A stretch of DNA of 64,000 nt from positions 248,001-312,000 of the forward strand of contig NZ_FXAO01000003.1 of assembly GCF_900177645.1 (NCBI RefSeq), in the 5' to 3' direction. Both the position numbers and the translations under genes were made by a program. This stretch comes from Arenibacter troitsensis. Its GTDB lineage: Bacteria; Bacteroidota; Bacteroidia; Flavobacteriales; Flavobacteriaceae. The notes beneath the pieces were generated by a model. The model saw only the letters and a list, made by a program, of their open reading frames with translations. It did no database searches and was not told where the DNA came from. Shown one piece after another: positions 8,651-18,315 of this stretch (the first letter of the stretch is position 1; each line of letters opens with the position of its first letter).

Positions 8651-10213
8651 ATGAAAAAGATACTGTTTGTTGCGTTAGGACTTTCCTTTGCTTGCAACTC
8701 ATCGCAAAAAACCATTTCCCAACAAATTGAACCGGTAAATACCAGTGTAGACCCCATGGTTTATGCGCAATCCATAACAGAGGCCGAATTAAAGGAGCAC
8801 CTCTATACATATGCTTCGGATGAATTTGAAGGAAGGGATACCGGAGAACCGGGACAAAAATTGGCAGTGGAATACCTTAAGGCGGAATATGTTGAGCTTG
8901 GCATTCCAGCCGCCCAATCTGATGGAAATTATTTTCAAAATGTTCCGTTGGTCATCAGTAAACTACCTAAGGGATCTGTTTCCATTAATGGAAAGGAATA
9001 CCAAAATGGAGAAGGGTTGCTGACATTTACAACTGCCACGGGTAGCTTTGATAATATAGTATATGTAAGCTATGGTATAGAAGAAGAGAATTACTCGGAT
9101 TATACCGGTATAGATGTAAAGGGTAAAATAGTCTTGATAAAGGCAGGGGAACCTATGAACGCTGACGGAACCTATAAGATATCGGGCTCCAATGAGGCAT
9201 CTGTATGGAGCAATATGTCTGAATCTATTGGAAAAAGAATGGAATTGGCCTCGAGCAAAGGCGCCATTGGGGTAATGTATTTTGATGAGGGCAATTACGG
9301 TCGCTTTAAAAATAGGTTTAATTTCATGCAGAGCAAGGATAGCGGTAGTATGGGGTTAAAGGATGAAGTCCAAAATGATTTTTACAGCTTTTTCATAGAT
9401 GCCGATGTAGCAAATGCCATTCTTCCTAATATTAAATCTGAAAACACTTCCAAAAACGTTTCCACTAAATTGGTCCTGAATATTGAAAGTGATAGTAAAG
9501 ACGTGGAATCTGAGAATGTAGTAGCTGTAATTAAAGGGTCTGAAAAGCCCGATGAGTATGTTATTATTTCAGCCCATCTTGATCATGTTGGCGTAAACAA
9601 GGAGGGGGAGATTTTTAACGGTGCTGACGACGATGGTTCTGGAACCGTTGGTCTTTTGGAGATTGCCGAGGCATTCAAAAAAGCGGCGGATGATGGCAAT
9701 GGTCCAAAACGTTCCATAGTTTTTCTTCATGTTACCGGAGAGGAAAAAGGTCTTTTGGGATCAAAATATTATGCTGATCACGACCCAATTTTTCCTTTGT
9801 CCCAAACGGTGGCCGATTTAAATATTGATATGATAGGGAGAATAGACCCAAACCGCACTGGGGATAGGAATTATATTTATTTAATTGGTTCCGATAAGTT
9901 GAGTACCGAACTCCATGAACTATCGGAAGAGGTCAACAAAAAATATATGAATATTGAATTGGATTATACATATAACGATGAAAATGATCCCAACCGTTTC
10001 TACTATAGAAGTGATCATTACAATTTTGCAAAAAATAATATTCCTATCATATTCTACTTTAATGGAACCCATGCGGACTATCACCAGCCAGGGGATACTC
10101 CTGACAAAATAAATTATGATCTATTGGAAAATAGAACCAGACTGGTTTTTCTTACCGCTTGGGAAATAGCCAATAGGGAGGCCCGTTTAAAGGTGGATAA
10201 GGCCACAAAGTAA
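8651..10213 (+). CDS. Secreted M28-family metallopeptidase (aminopeptidase), probable lipoprotein
   Basis: 520 residues with a lipoprotein-type signal (KKILFVALGLSFACNSS, Cys near residue 15). A PA (protease-associated) insertion covers roughly residues 90-250 and the M28 zinc-peptidase domain roughly 285-505. Co-catalytic zinc motifs are visible: ISAHLDHVG, NGADDDGSGTVGLLE, GEEKGLLGS, and a late His in NGTHADYHQPGDTPD. Such enzymes release N-terminal residues from peptides outside the cytoplasm. It is monocistronic, with its own promoter-like element and a terminator at 10239-10270. The neighbouring hydroxyproline pathway makes a role in collagen-type peptide use attractive, but that is only inference. 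Confidence 0.9.
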   Translation: MKKILFVALGLSFACNSSQKTISQQIEPVNTSVDPMVYAQSITEAELKEHLYTYASDEFEGRDTGEPGQKLAVEYLKAEYVELGIPAAQSDGNYFQNVPLVISKLPKGSVSINGKEYQNGEGLLTFTTATGSFDNIVYVSYGIEEENYSDYTGIDVKGKIVLIKAGEPMNADGTYKISGSNEASVWSNMSESIGKRMELASSKGAIGVMYFDEGNYGRFKNRFNFMQSKDSGSMGLKDEVQNDFYSFFIDADVANAILPNIKSENTSKNVSTKLVLNIESDSKDVESENVVAVIKGSEKPDEYVIISAHLDHVGVNKEGEIFNGADDDGSGTVGLLEIAEAFKKAADDGNGPKRSIVFLHVTGEEKGLLGSKYYADHDPIFPLSQTVADLNIDMIGRIDPNRTGDRNYIYLIGSDKLSTELHELSEEVNKKYMNIELDYTYNDENDPNRFYYRSDHYNFAKNNIPIIFYFNGTHADYHQPGDTPDKINYDLLENRTRLVFLTAWEIANREARLKVDKATK

Positions 10214-10536
10214 TTTATAAAAAGTAAGCTTTTAAAATAGGTGGATGAATTGGATTTGTCCACCTTTTTTGTTCTCAATAATTAGATACTAGGTTACACT
10301 TTGTCCATCCCTAAATTATCGTTTCAATATCTTGTGTAAAAAGCTAAATGCCATATCAAAAAAAGAACAGGTTATATTCTAAACATTCAGCAACTTTTAT
10401 GTTGAACATCGTAATTATTCCTATATTAATTTCAATGATTTCCAAGATAGTCTTAATTTTGCATGCTAGTAAAAAAGTAGGCAGTTTGCCTCTTAAAGAA
10501 TATTAAATCTAAGATCATAAATCATAACCCTATAAA
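10214..10536 (+). promoter_or_regulatory. Leader region upstream of leuC
   Basis: The first part carries the peptidase terminator. A -7-like TAATTTTG lies at 10454-10461, about 75 bases before leuC. A 52-codon open frame (10348-10506) is rich in Ile, Leu and Val and could be a leader peptide, but no terminator hairpin with a U-run separates it from leuC. The small AGGCA/TGCCT hairpin at 10479-10491 lacks a U-run. Confidence 0.35.
10239..10270 (+). terminator. Rho-independent terminator of the M28 peptidase gene
   Basis: AGGTGGA (10239-10245) pairs with TCCACCT (10259-10265) around a 13-base loop and runs into TTTTTT, 26 bases after the stop codon. Confidence 0.75.
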
Positions 10537-11946
10537 ATGAAGAAAACGTTATTTGATAAAGTATGGGATTCCCATGTTGTTCATAAGATTGAAAATGGGC
10601 CGGATGTCCTGTTCATAGACCGTCACATGGTACATGAAGTGACTAGTCCGGTAGCCTTTCTAGGTTTAAAAAGTAGGGGTATTCCAGTAATGTATCCAGG
10701 GCGTACTTTTGCTACTGCAGATCATAACACTCCTACCATTAACCAGCATTTACCGGTTAAGGATCCACTTTCGGCCAATCAGCTTAAAGCATTGGAGGAA
10801 AATTCCAAGGCCCACGGTATTTCCTATTGGGGTCTTGGGCATGAAAAAAATGGAATTGTGCACGTAGTAGGTCCGGAATACGGAATTACCCAACCGGGCG
10901 CTACCATTGTATGTGGTGATTCGCATACTTCTACCCATGGTGCTTTCGGTGCTATTGCATTTGGTATTGGAACCTCCGAGGTGGAAATGGTATTGGCTAC
11001 CCAATGCATTATGCAGCAGAAGGCTAAATCCATGCGTATCAATGTAAACGGAAAGTTAAGTAAGGGGGTTACACCAAAAGACGTGGCACTGTATATAATT
11101 TCCAAATTAACGACCTCCGGTGCAACCGGATATTTTGTGGAATATGCGGGTGATGTTTTTAGGAACATGACCATGGAAGGTAGAATGACCGTTTGTAACC
11201 TTAGTATTGAAATGGGTGCCCGTGGAGGAATGATTGCCCCAGACGAAAAGACCTTCGAGTACATCAAAGGACGGGAGTTTACTCCTGTAGGTGCCGATTG
11301 GGACAAGGCCATGGAATATTGGCAAACGCTTAAAACGGATGAGGGTGCCACTTTTGACAAAGAAATCACATTTGATGCCGCCGACATAGAACCTATGATT
11401 ACCTACGGAACCAATCCAGGAATGGGTATCGGAATTTCCAATGGTATCCCGCAGGCCGAATCTGTTGAAGGTGGTGTTGCCACTTATAAAAAATCACTTC
11501 AATATATGGCCTTCAACGAGGGCGACAATATGATTGGAAAGCCAATCGATTTTGTGTTTTTGGGAAGTTGTACCAATGGGCGTATTGAAGACTTTAGAGC
11601 CTTCGCCTCTATTGTAAAGGGTAGAAAAAAAGCAGATAATGTAACCGCTTGGTTGGTGCCTGGATCCCATAAAGTGGAATCCGCAATAAAGGAGGAAGGA
11701 ATTTTGGACATCTTGCACGATGCTGGTTTTGAATTACGAGAGCCTGGATGCTCTGCATGTTTGGCCATGAATGATGACAAGGTTCCCGCAGGGAAATATG
11801 CCGTTAGTACCTCCAATAGAAATTTTGAAGGTAGGCAAGGCCCTGGTTCCAGAACCCTTTTGGCAAGTCCGTTGGTAGCAGCAGCTGCGGCAGTGACCGG
11901 AATGGTAACGGATCCAAGGGAGTTGATGCAAGAGGAATTGGTCTAA
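10537..11946 (+). CDS. leuC: 3-isopropylmalate dehydratase large subunit
   Basis: 469 residues, normal family length. The three [4Fe-4S] ligands of the aconitase superfamily are visible: Cys345 in GSCTNGR and Cys405 and Cys408 in [10 protein letters not shown]. Upstream are the [14 protein letters not shown] and [13 protein letters not shown] motifs. With LeuD it isomerises 2-isopropylmalate to 3-isopropylmalate in the cytoplasm. It is the first gene of the leucine operon leuC-leuD-leuA-leuB; the 172-base gap to leuD holds no recognisable gene. The long leader region upstream may carry regulation. Confidence 0.98.
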   Translation: MKKTLFDKVWDSHVVHKIENGPDVLFIDRHMVHEVTSPVAFLGLKSRGIPVMYPGRTFATADHNTPTINQHLPVKDPLSANQLKALEENSKAHGISYWGLGHEKNGIVHVVGPEYGITQPGATIVCGDSHTSTHGAFGAIAFGIGTSEVEMVLATQCIMQQKAKSMRINVNGKLSKGVTPKDVALYIISKLTTSGATGYFVEYAGDVFRNMTMEGRMTVCNLSIEMGARGGMIAPDEKTFEYIKGREFTPVGADWDKAMEYWQTLKTDEGATFDKEITFDAADIEPMITYGTNPGMGIGISNGIPQAESVEGGVATYKKSLQYMAFNEGDNMIGKPIDFVFLGSCTNGRIEDFRAFASIVKGRKKADNVTAWLVPGSHKVESAIKEEGILDILHDAGFELREPGCSACLAMNDDKVPAGKYAVSTSNRNFEGRQGPGSRTLLASPLVAAAAAVTGMVTDPRELMQEELV

Positions 11947-12118
11947 CTTTTATTACGATTTAAAGCATTCCGCATAAATTATGGCCTCTTGGAATACTAT
12001 TTTTTGGAAGCAGTGAGCAGTTTCTGGAGAATATTGAGGAAATCAATAATAATTTGGCAATAAAATAAAGTTTAATTTTTGTTTAGTGCTGGTCGCTAAG
12101 CATATAAGTTTAAATAAC

Positions 12119-12715
12119 ATGGCATACGATAAGTTTAATATACTTAAAACAACAGCAGTTCCCCTTCCTATTGAAAATGTGGATACGGATCAAATAATTC
12201 CGGCCCGTTTTCTTAAAGCCACCGAACGCAAGGGCTTTGGGGACAATTTGTTTAGGGATTGGCGCTACAATCCTGATAATACTCCAAAAGAGGATTTTGT
12301 TTTGAACAATCCAACCTTCGGAGGTAAAATATTGGTTGGGGGCAAAAATTTTGGATCAGGTTCTTCTAGGGAACATGCTGCTTGGGCTGTTTACGATTAC
12401 GGATTCAGATGTGTGGTATCCAGTTTTTTTGCGGATATTTTTAAGAATAACTGTTTAAACATCGGTGTATTGCCAGTTCAGGTAAGTGCCCCGTTCTTGG
12501 AAAAAATATTTGAGGCAATCTATGCGGATCCTAAAACAGAATTGGTAGTCAATTTACCCGAACAGACCATTACGTTGACATCAACTGGTGAATCTGAAAG
12601 TTTTGACATCAACAATTACAAAAAAGATAATATGCTTAACGGCTTCGATGATATTGATTATCTTTTGAATATAAAGGAGAATATAAGGGAATTTGCCGAA
12701 GATACTCCATTGTAA
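12119..12715 (+). CDS. leuD: 3-isopropylmalate dehydratase small subunit
   Basis: 198 residues from the ATG at 12119. A GTG at 12086 would add 11 residues that do not belong to the family, so I prefer the ATG. The swivel-domain signatures are present: ENVDTDQIIPARFLK near the N-terminus and GKNFGSGSSREHAAWA near residues 78-93. The protein completes the LeuCD heterodimer that converts 2- to 3-isopropylmalate. It sits between leuC and leuA on the same strand. The 126-base gap to leuA shows no gene. Confidence 0.97.
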   Translation: MAYDKFNILKTTAVPLPIENVDTDQIIPARFLKATERKGFGDNLFRDWRYNPDNTPKEDFVLNNPTFGGKILVGGKNFGSGSSREHAAWAVYDYGFRCVVSSFFADIFKNNCLNIGVLPVQVSAPFLEKIFEAIYADPKTELVVNLPEQTITLTSTGESESFDINNYKKDNMLNGFDDIDYLLNIKENIREFAEDTPL

Positions 12716-12841
12716 AGTATTGGTTTTCAGTAGATGTGCCACATATTGAGACGAGTTTATGCTTGGTCCTGATTGGTTATAAAAGTATTTACTGATTTTA
12801 AGTTATTGGACAATAGAGTCACGGTTACTAGTTCTGCATAA

Positions 12842-14359
12842 ATGAAACGAAGAATAATTGAAATAATGGACACCACCCTTCGGGATGGGGAACAGACCTC
12901 AGGGGTGTCATTTTCAGCATCCGAAAAGCTTACCTTGGCTAAGTTATTGTTGGATGAGTTGAATGTAGATAGAATTGAAGTGGCCTCCGCCCGAGTATCG
13001 GAGGGAGAACTTTCGGCGGTTCAACAGATTACCGAATGGGCCAATTCAAAGGGGTATATCCACCGTGTTGAGGTATTGACCTTTGTTGATGGAGGTGTTT
13101 CCATTGATTGGATGAAAAAATCCGGTGCAAAGGTCCAGAATCTCTTAACCAAAGGTTCTATGAACCACCTAACGCACCAGCTTAAGAAAACGCCGCAACA
13201 ACATTTTAATGAAATAGAAAAAACAATTGCCGAAGGGGCCAAGGAAGGCATTTCTACCAATGTATATTTGGAAGACTGGAGCAATGGGATGCGAAATTCA
13301 AAGGAATACGTATTCCAATTTATAGATTTTTTATCCACGCAGCCAGTTAAAAGGGTTTTATTGCCGGACACTTTGGGCATCCTTACCTATACCGAAACAT
13401 ACAAATTTATATCGGAAATTGTTCAGCGGTACCCTAAAATGCATTTTGATTTTCATGGACATAACGATTATGATTTAAGTGTTTCCAATGTGATGGAGGC
13501 AATAAAAGCAGGTTGCCACGGACTTCATTTAACTGTGAACGGAATGGGTGAAAGGGCCGGTAATGCCCCAATGGCAAGCGCTATAGCGGTAATCAACGAT
13601 TTTATGCCCGAAATAGAGGTGGCCGTTAATGAATCCTCCTTGTATAAGGTGAGCAAGTTGGTATCTGCCTTTACTGGATTTGGAATTCCTGCCAACAAAC
13701 CAATAGTGGGTGATAATGTTTTTACCCAAACTGCAGGAATCCATGCCGATGGGGATAGTAAAAAAAACTTGTACTTCAACGATTTAATGCCGGAGAGATT
13801 TGGTAGGAAACGTAAATATGCCTTGGGCAAAACTTCGGGAAAGGCCAACATTCAAAAAAATCTGCAAGAGCTGGGGCTTACGCTGAATGATGATGAATTA
13901 AGAAAGGTTACGGCCCGTATTATTGAATTGGGAGATAAAAAGGAAAAGGTAACCAAGGAGGACCTGCCCTATATTATTTCCGATGTTTTGGATAGCGATA
14001 CCTATCAGCAAAAAGTTTTTGTTAAATCATACGTACTTACACATTCCAAAGGTTTAAAGCCCTCCACTACCCTAGCCCTCGAAATTAATGGAGAACTTAT
14101 AGAGGAACATGCTCAGGGAGACGGACAATATGATGCATTTATGAATGCCTTGAGAAAAGTATACAAATCCAAAAAATTGGAATTGCCCACTTTGGTGGAT
14201 TATGCCGTGCGAATTCCTCCGGGCAGTAATTCCGATGCTCTTTGTGAAACCATTATTACTTGGAAAAGAGGTGATAAGGAATTTATAACCAGGGGGTTGG
14301 ATTCCGACCAAACTGTCTCGGCCATAAAAGCGACCGAGAAAATGTTGAACATAATATAG
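12842..14359 (+). CDS. leuA: 2-isopropylmalate synthase-type enzyme (HMGL-like TIM barrel plus LeuA regulatory domain)
   Basis: 505 residues. The catalytic TIM barrel carries the metal/acetyl-CoA motif IMDTTLRDGEQTSG at the start and the HxH metal ligands in FDFHGHNDYDLSV. The signature LTVNGMGERAGNAP follows, then a LeuA dimer/allosteric domain from about residue 370. It condenses acetyl-CoA with 2-ketoisovalerate, committing carbon to leucine, and the C-terminal domain normally gives leucine feedback inhibition. Position between leuD and leuB supports LeuA. Related citramalate and homocitrate synthases share the fold, so substrate preference is inferred mainly from the operon. Confidence 0.9.
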   Translation: MKRRIIEIMDTTLRDGEQTSGVSFSASEKLTLAKLLLDELNVDRIEVASARVSEGELSAVQQITEWANSKGYIHRVEVLTFVDGGVSIDWMKKSGAKVQNLLTKGSMNHLTHQLKKTPQQHFNEIEKTIAEGAKEGISTNVYLEDWSNGMRNSKEYVFQFIDFLSTQPVKRVLLPDTLGILTYTETYKFISEIVQRYPKMHFDFHGHNDYDLSVSNVMEAIKAGCHGLHLTVNGMGERAGNAPMASAIAVINDFMPEIEVAVNESSLYKVSKLVSAFTGFGIPANKPIVGDNVFTQTAGIHADGDSKKNLYFNDLMPERFGRKRKYALGKTSGKANIQKNLQELGLTLNDDELRKVTARIIELGDKKEKVTKEDLPYIISDVLDSDTYQQKVFVKSYVLTHSKGLKPSTTLALEINGELIEEHAQGDGQYDAFMNALRKVYKSKKLELPTLVDYAVRIPPGSNSDALCETIITWKRGDKEFITRGLDSDQTVSAIKATEKMLNII

Positions 14360-14382
14360 GAAAATCACAAACAATTATAACC

Positions 14383-14424
14383 ATGCCGGAAGCACAACGT
14401 ACGGCAAAAAGCAAAATTAAATGA
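14383..14424 (+). CDS. Tiny upstream ORF (13 codons) overlapping the leuB start
   Basis: An ATG at 14383 opens a 13-residue frame (MPEAQRTAKSKIK) whose TGA overlaps the leuB ATG in an ATGA junction. Such overlap allows translational coupling, but nothing else shows that it is expressed, and chance occurrence is quite possible. Confidence 0.2.
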   Translation: MPEAQRTAKSKIK

Positions 14425-15476
14425 AATTAAATATTGCCCTTTTAGCAGGAGATGGAATAGGTCCTGAAGTAATTGATCAAGCGGTAAAAGTATCCAATGC
14501 CATAGCCAAGAAATACAATCACGAGATAAGCTGGACACCTGCCCTCACCGGTGCAGCTGCAATTGATGCGGTTGGAGAACCTTACCCGGATGAAACCCAT
14601 GCCGTTTGTGAAGCTGCGGATGCTGTTTTATTTGGGGCCATTGGTCACCCAAGATTCGACAACGATCCATCTGCTAAGGTACGTCCGGAACAGGGATTGT
14701 TGAAAATGAGACAAAAATTGGGCTTGTTTGCCAATGTTAGGCCTACTTTTACCTTCCCTTCACTGATAGATAAATCCCCATTGAAGCGTGAGCGTATTGA
14801 GGGTACGGATTTAATTATTCTAAGGGAATTAACTGGTGGAGTATATTTTGGCGAAAGGGGACGAAAGGACAATGGAAATACCGCCTTTGACACTATGACC
14901 TATACCCGTGCAGAAATTCAGCGATTGGCCAAGAAAGGTTTTGAAATGGCCATGGCCAGATCCAAAAAACTTTGTTGCGTAGACAAGGCCAACGTTTTGG
15001 AATCCTCAAGATTGTGGAGAGAGACGGTACAGGCAATGGAAAAGGATTACCCAGAAGTAACTGTTTCCTATGAATTTGTTGATGCTGTGGCCATGAGATT
15101 GGTACAATGGCCAAAAGGATATGATGTAATTATAACTGAAAATCTTTTTGGGGATATTTTAACGGATGAGGCTTCGGTAATTTCGGGGTCTATGGGATTA
15201 ATGCCATCGGCTTCCGTAGGAACCAAAACTAGATTGTATGAACCAATTCACGGATCATATCCACAAGCGGCGGGTAAGGACATTGCAAATCCCTTGGCTA
15301 CCGTGCTTTCAGCTGCCATGATGTTCGAAGATTTTGACTTGAAGGAAGAGGCGCAGGCCATTCGTGATGTTGTAAACAAATCCCTGGCTGAAGGTGTGGT
15401 TTCGGAAGATTTGGCAGAAGGCGGAAAAGCCTATAAGACTAGCGAAATTGGAGATTGGTTGGCTAAAAACATCTAG
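14421..15476 (+). CDS. leuB: 3-isopropylmalate dehydrogenase
   Basis: 351 residues, normal length for the family. It begins with the LLAGDGIGPEV motif. The substrate-binding arginines are in the LFANVRPTFTF region, the GGVYFGERG loop follows, and the metal-binding acidic motif is ENLFGDILTDEASVISGSMG with the nucleotide-binding EPIHGSYPQAAGK. The enzyme oxidatively decarboxylates 3-isopropylmalate with NAD+ to 2-ketoisocaproate. It is last in the leu operon, with a strong terminator immediately downstream. Confidence 0.98.
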   Translation: MKLNIALLAGDGIGPEVIDQAVKVSNAIAKKYNHEISWTPALTGAAAIDAVGEPYPDETHAVCEAADAVLFGAIGHPRFDNDPSAKVRPEQGLLKMRQKLGLFANVRPTFTFPSLIDKSPLKRERIEGTDLIILRELTGGVYFGERGRKDNGNTAFDTMTYTRAEIQRLAKKGFEMAMARSKKLCCVDKANVLESSRLWRETVQAMEKDYPEVTVSYEFVDAVAMRLVQWPKGYDVIITENLFGDILTDEASVISGSMGLMPSASVGTKTRLYEPIHGSYPQAAGKDIANPLATVLSAAMMFEDFDLKEEAQAIRDVVNKSLAEGVVSEDLAEGGKAYKTSEIGDWLAKNI

Positions 15477-15511
15477 TACACCTGTCATTCCTATCTACAC
15501 AGAAATCTATA

Positions 15512-15549
15512 AAAAGAGGGCGTCCAATTATATTTAGACGCCCTCTTTT
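15512..15549. terminator. Strong bidirectional terminator after leuB and the convergent MFS gene
   Basis: A 13-bp perfect stem (15512-15524 with 15537-15549) contains a GAGGGCGTC/GACGCCCTC core, a 12-base loop, and A/T runs on both flanks. It serves both leuB (plus) and the MFS gene (minus). Confidence 0.9.
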
Positions 15550-15580
15550 ATGTTGTAACGGATTATATTATATCCAGCGC

Positions 15581-16783
15581 TTAAGAATTAAATGCCATTT
15601 TTCGTTTCGTGTTAACGGCTCTATTTTTAGAAAACACCAAGATCAATACCGCAATGGTTATCCCAATACCGGCCATTAGGGCTCCTACCAAGCTTGCGGA
15701 GGTAAATCCAAATCCCATAGCTATGGGTAAACCTGCAAAGTACGCTCCAGAGGCATTGCCCATGTTAAAGGCACTCTGATTCATGGAAGATCCCAGCATT
15801 TCAGATCCTTTGGATGCCCTTATTATAGCCAATTGAATTGGTGTACCTACCATAAAGGAAACGATTCCGATTATGAAGGTTAAGATTAATATGGCTACTG
15901 GATTAGCGGCAACCAAGAAGTTGATCAGGAGCACCATTACCATTAATGACAAGCTGATAATAACCGCTTTTAAAGGGCTAAATATCTCAGCCATTTTTGC
16001 ACCAATAAAATTACCAAAAACCATTCCTACCCCTGCCAAAATCATGGCGTAACTTACCATGCTTTCCGAATGTCCGGATACATTTGTCAACAAAGGGGCA
16101 ATATAGCTATACCAAGCGAAGAATCCGCCCGTCCCAATAGTGGTCAGCAAAATGAGCAACCAAATTTCCACTCTCTTAAAAACCTTCAAATCTGTAAAGA
16201 ATCCCTCAGAAGAAGATTTTTCCATTTTGGGCATCCAAAAGTAAATGCTTAGTAGTGCTATGACACCTACAATGCCCACCAATAGAAAAGAGAGGTTCCA
16301 ATTGTAATAATGGCCTAGATAAGTACCTATGGGTACTCCTATTACATTGGCAATGGTTAGGCCGGCAAACATGGTGGCTATGGCCTGGGCTGCTTTGCCC
16401 TCTTTCGCCAACTTTCCTGCAACTACGGCACCAATTCCAAAAAATGCTCCATGTGGCAATCCAGACAGGAATCTAGCAATCATTAAAGTGACATAGTTTG
16501 TTGAAAACGCCGATAAGGTATTGAAAACCGTAAACCAGATCATTAGATACAGTAGCACTTTATGCGCCGGCCACTTACCGCTCAGAGCTGTTAAAGTGGG
16601 AGCACCAATTACTACGCCCAAAGCATAGGCAGATATGAAATGGCCTGCTTGAGGTATACTTATTTGAAGAGAATTGGCCACGTCTGGCAGAATACCCATT
16701 ATTACAAACTCGGTCATTCCTATACCAAAGCCTCCTACCCCTAGGGAAAGCAGTGCTTTTTTGTTCGATTTGTCCATACTCAT
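15581..16783 (-). CDS. MFS transporter, AraJ/arabinose-efflux-permease type
   Basis: 400-residue inner-membrane protein with about twelve hydrophobic segments. The N-terminal GVGGFGIGMTEFVIMGILPDVA stretch is characteristic of the drug/sugar proton antiporters of the DHA1 group (AraJ, YdhP, SotB). The loop after helix 2 reads TALSGKWPAHKV, and RFLSGLPHGAFFGIG matches the motif after helix 4. Family members export sugars, purine ribonucleosides or drugs; the substrate cannot be told from sequence. A start two codons later (16777) is also possible. It is monocistronic and divergent from the FIST gene. Confidence 0.88.
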   Translation of the reverse strand: MSMDKSNKKALLSLGVGGFGIGMTEFVIMGILPDVANSLQISIPQAGHFISAYALGVVIGAPTLTALSGKWPAHKVLLYLMIWFTVFNTLSAFSTNYVTLMIARFLSGLPHGAFFGIGAVVAGKLAKEGKAAQAIATMFAGLTIANVIGVPIGTYLGHYYNWNLSFLLVGIVGVIALLSIYFWMPKMEKSSSEGFFTDLKVFKRVEIWLLILLTTIGTGGFFAWYSYIAPLLTNVSGHSESMVSYAMILAGVGMVFGNFIGAKMAEIFSPLKAVIISLSLMVMVLLINFLVAANPVAILILTFIIGIVSFMVGTPIQLAIIRASKGSEMLGSSMNQSAFNMGNASGAYFAGLPIAMGFGFTSASLVGALMAGIGITIAVLILVFSKNRAVNTKRKMAFNS

Positions 16784-17187
16784 AATGTTATTATTTAAGA
16801 CATTAATACAGCTACAATATTACTACAAGGTATTTTCGTACAGCTATGGATAATTATCCAATTTATATGCATTTATATCCTGTAAAAAAGCGGCAAAAGT
16901 AATACTCTTCGTTGAGATAGTAGGTATTTACGGGAGTTTTCGCGTTTTATTGGGAAATTTTTATGACTACATGGGGTAGACTGGCGAATGTTTTTTTCAT
17001 GCCTATGTTGGTCCATAATTACCAAAGGGACCTTTGCACTAAAAGAAGGGCTAAGTGAATTTAAGGCATGTATATTTAACTTGTCATGGACTAAATCGTG
17101 TGCCCAAAAAAATTAGATCTATACGATTTGGAAATATTAAACGTTGATACCATATACGAAGAAGATTTTTCTTACAAATATTTCATC
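16784..17187. promoter_or_regulatory. Divergent intergenic region between the MFS and FIST genes
   Basis: About 400 bases with no convincing gene. It should hold the promoters of both neighbours. A GGTCC...GGACC inverted repeat lies near 17010-17033. The FIST frame stays open upstream to a GTG at 17098, but that extension (30 residues) precedes the conserved domain and is probably untranslated. Confidence 0.3.
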
Positions 17188-18315
17188 ATGAAAATTTATC
17201 AGCATAAAATACTTCAATTAGAAGACCTTAACCATTTGGATTTGGATTTTGTTCCTGATGTATTTTTTCTTTTCGCTTCGCCCACCTTTATCAATACGGA
17301 AGAATTTGTAAACCAATTGGCACATAAATATGAAAATACAAAGCTAATAGGATGTTCCACTGCGGGAGAAATATTGGGAAATGAAGTTTTGGACTCTACG
17401 ATAGCCCTAACGGCGGTTAAGTTTGAAAAGACAAAACTGAAAATAGAGGAGGTAGATCTATTATCCTGCAACATAGATAGTTTTGAAGCAGGGAAAACTA
17501 TTAGTGGCAAATTACACGGGCCGGATTTGAGGCATATTTTCGTACTCAGTGACGGACTCATTGTAAATGGGGCCGAATTGGTAAAGGGATTGCATGCCGA
17601 TTTGGACAAGTCTGTGAGTATCACAGGTGGTATGGCCGGGGATTGTTCAAATTTCGAGAATACCTTTGTGATATCGGGGAACCAAGTGGCTTCCAAAAAG
17701 ATTGTTGCCGTAGGTTTATATGGCCCCGAACTAAGTATAGGATTTGCATCCAAGGGAGGTTGGGACAGTTTTGGTATTGAAAGACTGGTAACCAAATCTA
17801 CCAATAACATACTTTATGAATTGGATGGGCAACCTGCATTGGAGCTATATAAATCATTTCTGGGAGACATGGCAAAAGATTTGCCCGGTTCAGGCCTTTT
17901 ATTTCCTCTGAGCATGAGGGATGAGGATAATCAAATACCAGTGGTAAGGACTATTTTATCCATTGATGAAAAAAATGGAAGTCTCACTTTTGCGGGAAAC
18001 ATACCCCAAGGTTCCTATGTTAGATTAATGAAGGCAAATATTGATAGAATTATTGGAGGAGCCGAACAATCTGCCTTGACTGCCAAGGGTAGTACGGATG
18101 AGCCCCATCAGTTGGCATTCTTGATAAGTTGTGTAGGCCGTAGATTGGTAATGAAACAGTTGGTGGAAGAAGAAGTAGAAGCAGTAAATGAAGTATTTGG
18201 CAATAACATTTATACCACGGGCTTCTATTCTTACGGGGAAATTGCTCCCTTTGATAAATTCTCGCCATGTACACTCCATAACCAAACAATGACGATAACT
18301 ACTTTTTCTGAATGA
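17188..18315 (+). CDS. FIST-domain signal-input protein (FIST N plus FIST C)
   Basis: 375 residues from the ATG at 17188, where family homology begins; a GTG at 17098 would add 30 unmatched residues. FIST N covers about residues 25-215 (FLFASPTFI, LIGCSTAGEI, SVSITGGMAGD). FIST C covers about 220-370 (ELDGQPALELYKSFLG, then the terminal GEIAPF...CTLHNQTMT motif). FIST proteins bind small ligands; the NosP subgroup binds haem and senses nitric oxide, and is encoded next to a histidine kinase. Here the stop codon overlaps the start of a hybrid kinase (ATGA), so the two very likely form a sensor pair. No signal peptide is seen, so it is cytoplasmic. The ligand is unknown. Confidence 0.9.
   Translation: MKIYQHKILQLEDLNHLDLDFVPDVFFLFASPTFINTEEFVNQLAHKYENTKLIGCSTAGEILGNEVLDSTIALTAVKFEKTKLKIEEVDLLSCNIDSFEAGKTISGKLHGPDLRHIFVLSDGLIVNGAELVKGLHADLDKSVSITGGMAGDCSNFENTFVISGNQVASKKIVAVGLYGPELSIGFASKGGWDSFGIERLVTKSTNNILYELDGQPALELYKSFLGDMAKDLPGSGLLFPLSMRDEDNQIPVVRTILSIDEKNGSLTFAGNIPQGSYVRLMKANIDRIIGGAEQSALTAKGSTDEPHQLAFLISCVGRRLVMKQLVEEEVEAVNEVFGNNIYTTGFYSYGEIAPFDKFSPCTLHNQTMTITTFSE

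Noticed and set aside
10824-11387. Long open frame antisense to leuC
   Set aside because: It is fully inside leuC, has no homology I recognise, and is explained by the codon bias of the real gene on the other strand.
17214-17810. 198-codon open frame antisense to the FIST gene
   Set aside because: It is entirely covered by a well-supported gene; composition and frame position are typical of a coding shadow.
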